Under the pieces are notes generated by a model that had not been told where the DNA came from, ran no database searches, and saw only the letters and a program-made list of their open reading frames with translations. The position numbers and the translations under genes are program-made. Source: SLQH01 sp964612995 (GTDB taxonomy: Bacteria > Planctomycetota > UBA11346). Taken from it: a stretch of DNA of 6,165 bases. How positions within the stretch are numbered: the first letter of the stretch is position 1; each line of letters begins with the position of its first letter. Location of the stretch: assembly GCA_964612995.1 (NCBI GenBank), contig CAZTGE010000195.1, forward strand, positions 1-6,165, in the 5' to 3' direction. Below, piece by piece: positions 1 through 6,141 of this stretch.

Positions 1-1
1 C

Positions 2-18
2 TATCGCCTACGGCGATA
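2..18. repeat. Small hairpin, 7-bp stem
   Basis: TATCGCC at 2-8 and GGCGATA at 12-18 form a perfect 7-bp stem around a TAC loop. It is the first of four palindromes in the opening 136 bases. It lies beyond the 3' end of the minus-strand propeller gene and may continue a structure that starts outside the window. No function can be assigned. Confidence 0.6.
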
Positions 19-46
19 CCCGCTTCGCCCACCACTCGGCGCCAGA

Positions 47-66
47 CCCCATCGCGTACGATGGGG
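47..66. repeat. Hairpin, 8-bp perfect stem
   Basis: CCCCATCG at 47-54 pairs perfectly with CGATGGGG at 59-66 around a CGTA loop. It is the second palindrome of the cluster. No T-run follows on either strand, so it does not look like a terminator by itself. Confidence 0.65.
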
Positions 67-82
67 CCCCGAAAAAGGGCGA

Positions 83-119
83 GGTAACCACTCATGCCCG
101 TTGGGCCTGAGTGGTTACC
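83..119. repeat. Long hairpin, 12 + 4 bp stem; possible terminator of the propeller gene
   Basis: GGTAACCACTCA at 83-94 is the exact reverse complement of 108-119. The stem continues inward, after one mismatch (95/107), with GCCC/GGGC at 96-99 and 103-106, leaving a GTT loop: 16 of 17 positions pair. Read on the minus strand, downstream of the gene ending at 218, the hairpin is followed after six bases by a run of five T (76 down to 72). That allows a rho-independent terminator role, but the spacer is longer than normal. A dispersed palindromic repeat is the alternative. Confidence 0.6.
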
Positions 120-136
120 GGGGGACTTCGTCCCCC
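120..136. repeat. G/C-rich 7-bp hairpin abutting the previous one
   Basis: GGGGGAC at 120-126 pairs with GTCCCCC at 130-136 around a TTC loop, starting at the base right after the previous hairpin ends. The two stacked hairpins would form one compact structure in RNA or single-stranded DNA. The form recalls REP-like intergenic palindromes, but only one copy is in this window. Confidence 0.6.
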
Positions 137-217
137 GAACCCCCTGTCCCTTGGCCGCTTGCATCACCGATTCTGATCCGACCTTCGAAAAGATCGCTGA
201 CGCCAACGACCAGTGGG

Positions 218-1762
218 CTAATCGTCTGTATCCGCCGCGGGCGGTGGGCTCGGCGTGCCGATGCACCACAGGTGGGTGCGATCGCGGAAATACAGCATCC
301 CGTCGGCGAAGAATGGGGACGGGATGATGGTCGAACGCCCGCCTTCGTGCCGGGCGAAGCCATGCGGGAAATCGGCCACCGGGGCGAAGCTGCGCCCGGC
401 GGTGAAGACGTGCATGGTCTCGCGTCCGGTGGCATAGATGTAGGGGCCGGCCTTGGCCAGCGAGGCGTAGGCGTGCTTGCCCCAGACGTGTTCGTAGAGC
501 AACTCGCCGGTCTCGATGTCGAGCGCGGTGAGGTGGCCGCCGTCGTTGACCGCGTAGTAGACGCCATCGTGGATCAGCGGCGAGTTGCCCATGCGTGAGG
601 AGTAGCGTGCCTCGGGCTCGGCGCAGTAATCCCAGAGTTGCTCGCGCGTGCCGTCGGGGGCGTGGCGGTAGGCCCGGGTGGAAGTCAGGTTCTTGTCGTC
701 ACCGTGGAAATGGAGCACGGCGATGTCGCCCTCGACCACCGCGGAGGGGCCCCAGGATTTCCATGGCTTCTCGGCGGCCCGGCGCGCGAGCGTGGACCCG
801 TCCTCGAGCCGCACCAGATGGCCATCGGGGGAGATGACGTGGTCCTTGCCGCCGAGCTGCATGAACGCGCCGGTGCCCAGCAAGTGGCTCGAGCCGGCCG
901 CGGACCAGCGTTCGCTGCCGGTCTGCGCATCGATCGCGACCAGCCCCCGGGCGCATTGCTGCAGGACCAGGTCGCGCCACAGCAAGGGCGAGGAGCTCAG
1001 GCCCGGCCCCCAGCGCGAACCGGTATCGATCGCCGTGCTCCAGATCCGCTCACCAGCCAGATCGTAGCAGACCATCATCCCCTGACCGAAGGTGACCCAG
1101 ACGTGCGTGCCCTGGCTCACCGGCGTGGCCATGGTCCAGCCGCGGAGATCCTTCGGGCCGCGCCGGCCCGGATCCTCGGTGCCGGGGCCGAGAATCTCCG
1201 GCGGCGGATGCGCGTGTTGCCAGCGGATGCTGCCGTCGGCACGATCGATGCACAGCAGCGTGTGCGGTTCGGCGGTGCAGAAGACCACGTCGCCGACCAC
1301 CGTCGGCGAACCGCTGCTCCAGTCCGGCAGGGGGGTCTTCCAGCGCACAGGAGCCTGGTGCGGCCAGTCGACTGGCGGCTGCATGGTGGCGGCGAAGGCG
1401 CCCGAGCTGTCGCCACGCCAGCCGCGTGGCTGGCAAGGTTGGGGTGGGGGCGGTTGTTCTGGTTCGGGTTGCGCTTCGGGTTCGGGCTCGGGCTCGGGTT
1501 CCGGTTCGCTCTGTACGCGCTCGGTGAGCACGCGCCATGCGCCGCCGTCCTCATCGCGGATGCGATGGATCACCCGCACGGGCAGGGTCAGGGTCATCTT
1601 GCGCCCGCCCTGCCACAGCGCGAAGCGCACGTGGGCATCGGTCTGCTCGAGCAGCGTGACGTCGCGCATGGTCCGACCGTCCATGGTCTCGATCTCGGCC
1701 CCGGTCAGGGGGCGGGCGATGAGCAGGGCCAGGGCGATCAGGGTCAGGCGCAGACAGGACAC
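218..1762 (-). CDS. Exported PQQ-like beta-propeller repeat protein
   Basis: 514 residues, read from a GTG start at 1762 with GGAG (complement of 1770-1773) seven bases upstream, to TAG at 218-220. Residues 1-22 look like a Sec signal peptide (hydrophobic TLIALALLIA core, likely cut near LTGA/E), so the protein probably acts in the periplasm or cell envelope. Residues 23-72 form a small beta-rich module that begins around MDGRTMRDV. Residues 86-108 are a Glu-Pro then Pro-rich linker. From about 135 to 502 come WD-like PQQ blades with the recurring pattern of a short strand, 'L..ID...G..RW': CIDRADGSIRW (171-181), CYDLAGERIW (232-241), AIDAQTGSERW (276-286), ALDIETGELLY (413-423). The fold is that of BamB and PQQ dehydrogenases, but no quinone-site or calcium residues can be shown, so a scaffold or binding role is as likely as an enzyme. 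No substrate can be named. Its own promoter is probable in the 159-bp gap upstream. Confidence 0.88.
   Translation of the reverse strand: MSCLRLTLIALALLIARPLTGAEIETMDGRTMRDVTLLEQTDAHVRFALWQGGRKMTLTLPVRVIHRIRDEDGGAWRVLTERVQSEPEPEPEPEPEAQPEPEQPPPPQPCQPRGWRGDSSGAFAATMQPPVDWPHQAPVRWKTPLPDWSSGSPTVVGDVVFCTAEPHTLLCIDRADGSIRWQHAHPPPEILGPGTEDPGRRGPKDLRGWTMATPVSQGTHVWVTFGQGMMVCYDLAGERIWSTAIDTGSRWGPGLSSSPLLWRDLVLQQCARGLVAIDAQTGSERWSAAGSSHLLGTGAFMQLGGKDHVISPDGHLVRLEDGSTLARRAAEKPWKSWGPSAVVEGDIAVLHFHGDDKNLTSTRAYRHAPDGTREQLWDYCAEPEARYSSRMGNSPLIHDGVYYAVNDGGHLTALDIETGELLYEHVWGKHAYASLAKAGPYIYATGRETMHVFTAGRSFAPVADFPHGFARHEGGRSTIIPSPFFADGMLYFRDRTHLWCIGTPSPPPAADTDD
1457..1507 (-). repeat. Hexanucleotide repeat encoding a Glu-Pro linker
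   Basis: On the minus strand, units of GAGCCC/GAACCC repeat nearly in tandem and encode EPEPEPEPEPE, then AQPEPE (residues 86-102 of the propeller protein), followed by a proline run. The unit is six bases, so copy changes keep frame. The stretch separates the signal peptide plus N-terminal module from the propeller and probably forms a stiff, charged spacer across the envelope. Confidence 0.8.
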
Positions 1763-1921
1763 GGTGGATCTCCGGAGTCATGATAGCAGCTGGCTGATCA
1801 TACCGATGGATCGCCTGCGTGTTACCGATCTGTCGCGCAAGCGCTTGTGGTACACAATTTTACGACGTGACGACGCACGAAACACGACACGCCGCATGCA
1901 TTGCCACGTCGCGTGGTCGGC
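1763..1921. other. Intergenic region between propeller gene and membrane-protein gene
   Basis: 159 bases, noticeably less GC-rich than its flanks around 1850-1890. It holds the ribosome-binding GGAG for the downstream gene, a candidate promoter (1797-1825), a perfect 10-bp palindrome CAAGCGCTTG at 1838-1847, and a weak CCACG/CGTGG hairpin at 1904-1916 just past the stop of the membrane-protein gene. No U-tract follows that hairpin. I see no convincing small gene. Confidence 0.5.
1797..1825 (-). promoter_or_regulatory. Candidate sigma-70-type promoter for the propeller gene
   Basis: On the minus strand GTAACA (complement of 1820-1825) and TATGAT (complement of 1797-1802) are separated by 17 bases. 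The -10 matches the consensus at five of six positions and the -35 at four of six. The -10 lies 34 bases before the GTG start, leaving room for the GGAG. The palindrome at 1838-1847 sits 12 bases upstream of the -35 and could bind a regulator. This is pattern matching only. Confidence 0.3.
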
Positions 1922-3430
1922 TCAGCCGGATGACGCTGTTCGCAGACGTTCGCCATAGCAGTCGTTCAGCAGCACGGCGAGCTGTTCGCTGCGCAGGCCG
2001 AGGGCGCGGACCTCGTTCGCAGTGAGTACCTCGTCTTCGCCATCGACGCGTAGGAGCCGTAGCGGCACGGTGCCGATGCCCGTGGCTGTGAGTTCGCCCA
2101 GGGGGAACATGCCGATGCCGAGCCGGATCGGGTCGAGGCCCAGGGCGATGCCCTGCAGGTCGGCGAGCGGGATCTCGCGCATGCCGGTGCGCGCGCGGTG
2201 GATGCGGATGCGATCGGGCAGGCAGTGCAACTCGCGCACAGCGTCGCCGCCAGCGTAGGCCACCCAGGCGAGGGCCACGCCGACTAGCACGGCGATGCCG
2301 CTGGCGACGGCGCCTGCGGTCGGGCCCACTCCTGCGCCCCAGGCGATCGCTGCCGCGACCGCGGCGCACAACAGCGGCGGCAGCAGCAGGCCAGCCTTGC
2401 GCCGCAAGGCTGGCGCGTACAGCGTCAGCGGCAGCTCTGGCGTGATCCCCCGTCTGGCGAGAAGCCGGGCGAGTGCGGCGTGGCAGGCCTCGGGGCGCAG
2501 GTGCTTTGCGGCCATCTGGTGGAAATACGGCATGGCGCTGGTGGCGAGCGAGAAGTGCAGATCGCCCTGGGGGCTGCGCAGGATCACGTTCGCCGGCAGG
2601 TGATGATCGCGTTCGATCGCGGCGATCTGGTCCCAGGTCAGCCGGCGTGACCAGCCGCGCCGGCGACGCTCGATGCCCTGTGCGGTGATGCTCAGGGTGC
2701 CGGCGTGACGCAGGAGGAGATATCCGGCCATGGCCCAGAAGGGCATGGGCACGATCACCGACACGGCGATGAAGCCATGATCGCCAGCGACCAGGCCGAC
2801 GATGGCGAACAGCAGGAAGAACACCACCAGCGACAGGATCATCATCCGTCCGCTCCAGACGAGGAACGGGCTGAAGCGGAACCGCCTGCCGCCCGGGATC
2901 GCTTCGCTCTCGGGTCTGCGCTCGCCGCTGAGGCGGATGCAGAGCAGCACAATGCCCAGCGCCACCACGCCCACCGTGAACCAGACCAGGATCTCCTCGC
3001 CGGTGCGATCGACCTCGACCAGCGCGGTGGCGGCAGGATCGTCGGGAAAGTACCGGACCTCGATCGGTTCACCGACGCGGTCATCGTAGAGGGGGCCGAA
3101 GTGCACCTGCTGGTCCTCGACCACGACAGTACGCTGTCCGCCATCAGCGGTGGGTACAGTGAAGCGATAGCTCAGGTAGCCCTTGTCGCTCAGGGCGGAG
3201 GGGCGTTGGTGGATCCGTTCGCCCTGGGCATCCTGGTCCCAGGCGAAGTCGATCAGTTCGCCCTGGGTACGCATGGCGCGGTTGTCGTAACGCCACGCCC
3301 GGGCGGTGCCGTGGATGCCGTATCCGAGGAGGGCCAGCATACCGCCCAGCAGGATGTAGCCGAAGAGGCGGCGGCCGATGCCGGTGGACGGTTTCCGATC
3401 CGGCGCGGTGGCCGGGGATCGTTCGTTCAT
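1922..3430 (-). CDS. DUF3592-type multi-pass membrane protein with two PH-like modules
   Basis: 502 residues from ATG at 3430 (MNERSPATAP), chosen because GGAG lies seven bases upstream (complement of 3438-3441) and because the open frame further upstream runs through a mobile element. TGA is at 1922-1924. A membrane helix at about 22-43 is followed by an extracytoplasmic beta-rich segment (about 55-140) whose VGEPIEVRYFPDDPAATAL end is the hallmark of DUF3592 proteins, then a helix at about 147-167. Two more helices (about 189-213 and 217-241) lead to a PH-like stretch (about 244-325; LSITAQGIERRRR and LTWDQIAAIE). Another helix pair (about 346-393) precedes a second PH-like stretch (about 398-495; ELHCLPDRIRIHR, IPLADLQGIAL). 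The 'strand, turn, I...D/L..I' form is typical of bacterial PH domains, which sit on the inner face of the membrane. The PH calls are inferred from pattern; the role is unknown. It is not obviously co-transcribed with the gene on either side. Confidence 0.82.
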   Translation of the reverse strand: MNERSPATAPDRKPSTGIGRRLFGYILLGGMLALLGYGIHGTARAWRYDNRAMRTQGELIDFAWDQDAQGERIHQRPSALSDKGYLSYRFTVPTADGGQRTVVVEDQQVHFGPLYDDRVGEPIEVRYFPDDPAATALVEVDRTGEEILVWFTVGVVALGIVLLCIRLSGERRPESEAIPGGRRFRFSPFLVWSGRMMILSLVVFFLLFAIVGLVAGDHGFIAVSVIVPMPFWAMAGYLLLRHAGTLSITAQGIERRRRGWSRRLTWDQIAAIERDHHLPANVILRSPQGDLHFSLATSAMPYFHQMAAKHLRPEACHAALARLLARRGITPELPLTLYAPALRRKAGLLLPPLLCAAVAAAIAWGAGVGPTAGAVASGIAVLVGVALAWVAYAGGDAVRELHCLPDRIRIHRARTGMREIPLADLQGIALGLDPIRLGIGMFPLGELTATGIGTVPLRLLRVDGEDEVLTANEVRALGLRSEQLAVLLNDCYGERLRTASSG

Positions 3431-3509
3431 CGCTGCGCTCCGGGCGGGGGTTACGCCGGGCGCAGTCGAAGGAATCCACTCCGGTCGGCAAGGGGGAATG
3501 GCGCTACGC

Positions 3510-3675
3510 CACCAGGGCGACTCAAAGCTCGCCCCGGGAGCGCCGATCACCAGGTCGGCATGCCTTGCGTCGCCTCCACCTGCGTCAAACCGCCCGGCTC
3601 TCTTTGGTGCTTGGGCCATGGTGACACAGGTGGAGGCGAGGCATGGCCCTCATTTGCGAGCTTTGAGTCGCCCTG
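3510..3675. mobile_element. MITE-like fold-back element with terminal inverted repeats and 7-bp target duplication
   Basis: The outer arms 3512-3532 and 3656-3676 are perfect 21-nt inverted repeats (core GGGCGACTCAAAGCTCGC). A second inner pair, 3571-3587 and 3622-3638, matches at 16 of 17 positions, leaving a 34-base loop. GCTACGC at 3503-3509 and again at 3676-3682 fits a 7-bp target-site duplication. Deleting 173 bases (element plus one duplication copy) fuses GEWRYA to ITIASRTWRV in one frame of the helicase remnant, which is independent evidence for insertion. There is no room for a transposase, so it would have to be moved by an enzyme encoded elsewhere. I cannot name the family. A structured-RNA role is the alternative. 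Confidence 0.75.
3512..3532. repeat. Left terminal inverted repeat
   Basis: 21 bases identical to the reverse complement of 3656-3676. The left flank carries a CAC between the target duplication and the match that the right end lacks, so the two tips are not fully symmetrical. Confidence 0.85.
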
Positions 3676-3676
3676 G
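3656..3676. repeat. Right terminal inverted repeat
   Basis: 21 bases identical to the reverse complement of 3512-3532. Its last base, G3676, is shared with the first base of the right copy of the GCTACGC flanking repeat. Confidence 0.85.
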
Positions 3677-4379
3677 CTACGCGATCACCATCGCCAGCCG
3701 CACCTGGCGCGTGGCGCGGCTGGCCCACGACCGGGTCGAGGTCGAGCCGAGCAGTGGCCCCGGATAGCTGGCCCGTTCTGGCGCGCCGAGGCCCAGGACC
3801 GCGAGCGCAGCACCGCTCTGGCCTTGGGGGAATTCCTCGAACGCGCGGACACGCTCGATGCCGCCGCGCTGCGCGCCGAACTGACAGGCGCCCATGCCTG
3901 TGACGCGGAAGCGGCCGAGCAGTTGGTCGAGTTCCTCGCCCGGCAGCGCCAGTGCACCCGTGCCTTGCCGCATCGCCACCGTCTGGTCGTCGAACACAGC
4001 CCCGACATGGCCGGCGAGGGGCACCTGGTGATTCTCCATCTCGCCTGGGGCGCGCGGGTGCTCAGGCCGTGGGCGATCGCGCTCGGCGCGGCGTGGCGAC
4101 GGCGCTATGGCACATCGATCTCTTGCGAGGTCGCCGACACCTGCCTGCTGGTCCACGCGCCCGAGGCGGTGAGCGAGCGGGAGCTGCTCGCCCTGGTCGA
4201 CGTCGACAACCTCGATGGCCATCTCCAGCGGGCGGTCGAGGGCAGCGGGGTCTTCGGCACCGCCTTCCGCGAGAACGCGAGCAGGGCGCTGCTGCTGCCG
4301 CGCCGCGATCCCCGGCGCCGGGCCAACTGGGAGGACAAGGCATGACGGCCCACCACAGCTACGACGTGTGAACCGGAGG

Positions 4380-5912
4380 CTACTCGGTCGCGCGCTCGGC
4401 GAGCGGCTCGGGCGTGCGGATCTCCGGTGGCGTATAGCCGATGGTCCGGGCCAGGATCGTGTGCAGGCTCGGACAGTCCGCCGTCGCCTGCCAGCGCACC
4501 GCCCCGTCCTCGCCGGGGGCACGCCAGCGGATGGCGGTGCGCGCTCCGACAGGATCGTGGTACACGGTCGCGCTGACGGCCGTGGGGTCGTGGACGAAGC
4601 GGATCTGTGCCAGCAGGAACCCGGCCGCGAGCAGTTTGTCGACCGCCCGGGCGATGCTGCGCGTGTGCGGCGCGATCACGGTGGCCTGGAGTTCGCGGAA
4701 CTGATACGGGTAGATCTCGAAGCGGCGGATGCGGCCGAGCATGTGGCCGAGCAGGTCCATGTCGCCAGCGCCGTAGAGTTCGTCATAGACGCTGGCGTGG
4801 CCGAGGCAGGAACAGTGGTCGGGGCCTTGGAGCAGCACCGCGGTACAGGTGTTCACGCCGAAGGTCATCAGCGCGCGGTCGTCTTCGGCCAGGTGGAACT
4901 CGTCGATATCCACCCGGATGGCATGGGTGGCGTCGACCTCCGGCGGCGGTGCCGCAGCGGTGTCTGCGGGCTGCGCGAGCGCCGCGAGCAGGCGGGGGCG
5001 CAGGCGCTCGCAGTGGATGTGGTAGTGATGGGTGAGGATCTCGTCCTCGTCGATCTTGGCGATCAGCAGCCAATCGGTGTCCTGAATGCGACAGACCTCA
5101 AAGCTGGTCAGCGCGCGCTGACCGCGGTAGTCGACCACCACCATGTGTCCCCTTCCGGTCGCGAACTTGCGCTCGATGTTCTCACGCGAGAGGTGGCGTT
5201 CGAGCATCCCGGTGCCGGGGCGATGACGGCTCTCGGTCAGCAACTGATGGCGCTGGTTGACCAGGAAGACCTCGCCGGTGGTCAGCAGGTCCTGGTGGCG
5301 GCGGAAGATCCGGTTGAGCTTGTTGAGCGAGCACTGGAGCACGAACCAGCCCTGCAGCTCGCCGTTGTCGCGCACCGGTTCGACGATGAAGGCCGAAGGC
5401 TCGTCCGAGACCGGATAGTACTCGTAGTCGATGAACGCTTCCCCGGCCTCCTGGCGCAGGCGCGCGGCGAGGGCGGTGTCCGCCGTCGCCCCGGTGAACA
5501 GGTTGGTGTGGTATTCGGCCTCATGACGGATGGTGGAGCAGACGAAACCGTCGGCGTCGACGAACAGGATGTCGTAGAACACCTGGTAGCGCCGCAGACA
5601 GTAATCGCGCAGGGTGCGCTTGAGCCGCTCGATGTGGTGCACCACCGCCGCCGGCGGCGGGGCCTCGTGCCGCAGGGCATGGAAGTCGCGCTTGATGCGG
5701 AAGTACTCGAGCATCTTGGGATCGCTGGCGAGCCTACTGCCGAGCGAGCGCAAACGTTCGAGATACGCCGTCAACTGGGCGCGCTTGGTCTCACGGACCC
5801 GATCGAGCATACGGTAGGTATCGGCGGCGATGGCGTCATCCGCCGCCTGCACGCCGATGCAGCACGTCAACAGCACCGCGGGGAGGAGAAGAGGACGATA
5901 CAGCGCTCGCAT
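4380..5912 (-). CDS. Secreted double-Cache sensor fused to a CheD-like deamidase domain
   Basis: 510 residues from ATG at 5912 (MRALYRPLLL), with AGGAG seven bases upstream (complement of 5920-5924), to TAG at 4380-4382. Residues 1-23 look like a signal peptide ending VQA/ADD; there is no good lipobox. Residues about 30-105 are helical, as in the long first helix of dCache sensors. About 110-300 follow the dCache pattern: YDILFVDADGFV (113-124), IDYEYYPVS (161-169), AFIVEPVRDNGELQGWF (174-190), TGEVFLV (212-218), DYRGQRALTSFE (261-272), DTDWLLIAKIDEDEI (278-292). No membrane helix follows, unlike in chemoreceptors and histidine kinases. After a Pro/Ala linker (316-325), residues about 335-455 resemble CheD: Thr350, Cys356 (TFGVNTC) and His372 (LGHASV), spaced nearly as the Thr-Cys-His triad of CheD, then GAGDMDLLGHML and a DKLLAAGFLLAQIRFVHDP segment. 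CheD deamidates chemoreceptor glutamines in the cytoplasm; here the domain should lie outside the inner membrane, so its target is unknown. The Cache call is firm; the CheD call is good but not certain. Confidence 0.85.
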   Translation of the reverse strand: MRALYRPLLLPAVLLTCCIGVQAADDAIAADTYRMLDRVRETKRAQLTAYLERLRSLGSRLASDPKMLEYFRIKRDFHALRHEAPPPAAVVHHIERLKRTLRDYCLRRYQVFYDILFVDADGFVCSTIRHEAEYHTNLFTGATADTALAARLRQEAGEAFIDYEYYPVSDEPSAFIVEPVRDNGELQGWFVLQCSLNKLNRIFRRHQDLLTTGEVFLVNQRHQLLTESRHRPGTGMLERHLSRENIERKFATGRGHMVVVDYRGQRALTSFEVCRIQDTDWLLIAKIDEDEILTHHYHIHCERLRPRLLAALAQPADTAAAPPPEVDATHAIRVDIDEFHLAEDDRALMTFGVNTCTAVLLQGPDHCSCLGHASVYDELYGAGDMDLLGHMLGRIRRFEIYPYQFRELQATVIAPHTRSIARAVDKLLAAGFLLAQIRFVHDPTAVSATVYHDPVGARTAIRWRAPGEDGAVRWQATADCPSLHTILARTIGYTPPEIRTPEPLAERATE

Positions 5913-6125
5913 GGCCTGGCTCCTGGGGCGCCCTGGTGGATGGGGCAGGTCGACGATGAACAGCTTCGCCCGATGGCGAGAACGGACATCTGGCGATGAT
6001 AGTCCGCCACGCGGGGAACGGGAAGGGCCGATCGAGCTGCCTTGCCGACCGGCGACCGTGGCCCACCCCTGCCCGCGGTGGCCGGCCGTCGGCGCAGACC
6101 GGCCGCCGAACCTGACCACGCCTAC

Positions 6126-6141
6126 GGTCAATGCCTTGACC
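6126..6141. repeat. Dyad GGTCAA-N4-TTGACC
   Basis: GGTCAA at 6126-6131 and TTGACC at 6136-6141 form a perfect 6-bp dyad around TGCC. Its right half coincides with a possible -35 box for a plus-strand promoter, a common position for an operator. Short dyads of this size also arise by chance. Confidence 0.35.

Larger units (their letters stand above)
3451..4345 (+). pseudogene. Remnant of a large Lhr-type DEAD/DEAH helicase (C-terminal core part)
   Basis: Three frame pieces together read as the beta-barrel and DEAD/H-associated region of Lhr-family helicases. Piece 1 (frame of 3451) gives LRRAQSKESTPVGKGEWRYA and is broken by a 166-bp insertion. Piece 2 (from 3678) gives YAITIASRTWRVARL then DRVEVEPSSGPG and a TAG at 3765-3767. 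Piece 3 (from about 3767, one frame over) gives AGPFWRAEAQDRE, ALPHRHRLVVEH, LRPWAIALGAAWRRRYG, VADTCLLVHAPE and GSGVFGTAFRENASRALLLP, ending at TGA 4343-4345. These motifs match my knowledge of the family in order and spacing. Intact Lhr proteins are over 800 residues, with RecA-like motor domains first and further sequence after the ALLLPRR region. Both are missing here, so no helicase activity is expected. The left boundary is uncertain, as it runs into the 5' end of the divergent membrane-protein gene. The remnant converges on the gene ending at 4380. Confidence 0.8.

Noticed and set aside
1..137. CRISPR-like array
   Set aside because: The palindromes differ from one another and are not evenly spaced direct repeats; no spacers can be defined.
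638..1783. Long plus-strand open frame opposite the propeller gene
   Set aside because: The propeller blades on the minus strand are unmistakable; this frame is a high-GC antisense artefact.
1904..1916. Terminator for the membrane-protein gene
   Set aside because: Only a 5-bp CCACG/CGTGG stem with no T-run on the minus strand.
1806..1958. Possible 50-residue plus-strand peptide in the intergenic region
   Set aside because: No ribosome-binding site, Arg-rich composition, and overlap with the 3' end of the membrane-protein gene.
3431..3619. 63-residue N-terminal extension of the DUF3592 protein starting at 3619
   Set aside because: It lies across the inserted fold-back element and has no supporting ribosome site, whereas ATG at 3430 has GGAG at seven bases and is followed by a normal N-terminus and first helix.
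2705..3677. Long plus-strand open frame opposite the membrane-protein gene, running into the helicase remnant
   Set aside because: Its translation over this part is His/Glu/Asp-rich antisense of a high-GC gene with no recognisable motif; only the section after about 3767 carries helicase motifs.
5840..5912. Lipoprotein signal on the Cache-CheD protein (LLTCC)
   Set aside because: The residues before Cys17 are L-L-T, a poor lipobox, and a better type I site (VQA/A) follows six residues later.
4215..5999. 594-codon plus-strand open frame opposite the Cache-CheD gene
   Set aside because: Antisense shadow: the minus strand gives clear Cache motifs, a signal peptide and a ribosome site, while this frame gives Val/Gly/Asp-rich sequence of no family.
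5913..6131. 73-residue N-terminal extension of the Cache-CheD protein
   Set aside because: The extension is Arg/Gly/Pro-rich without domain character and would bury the signal peptide; ATG at 5912 has AGGAG at ideal spacing.
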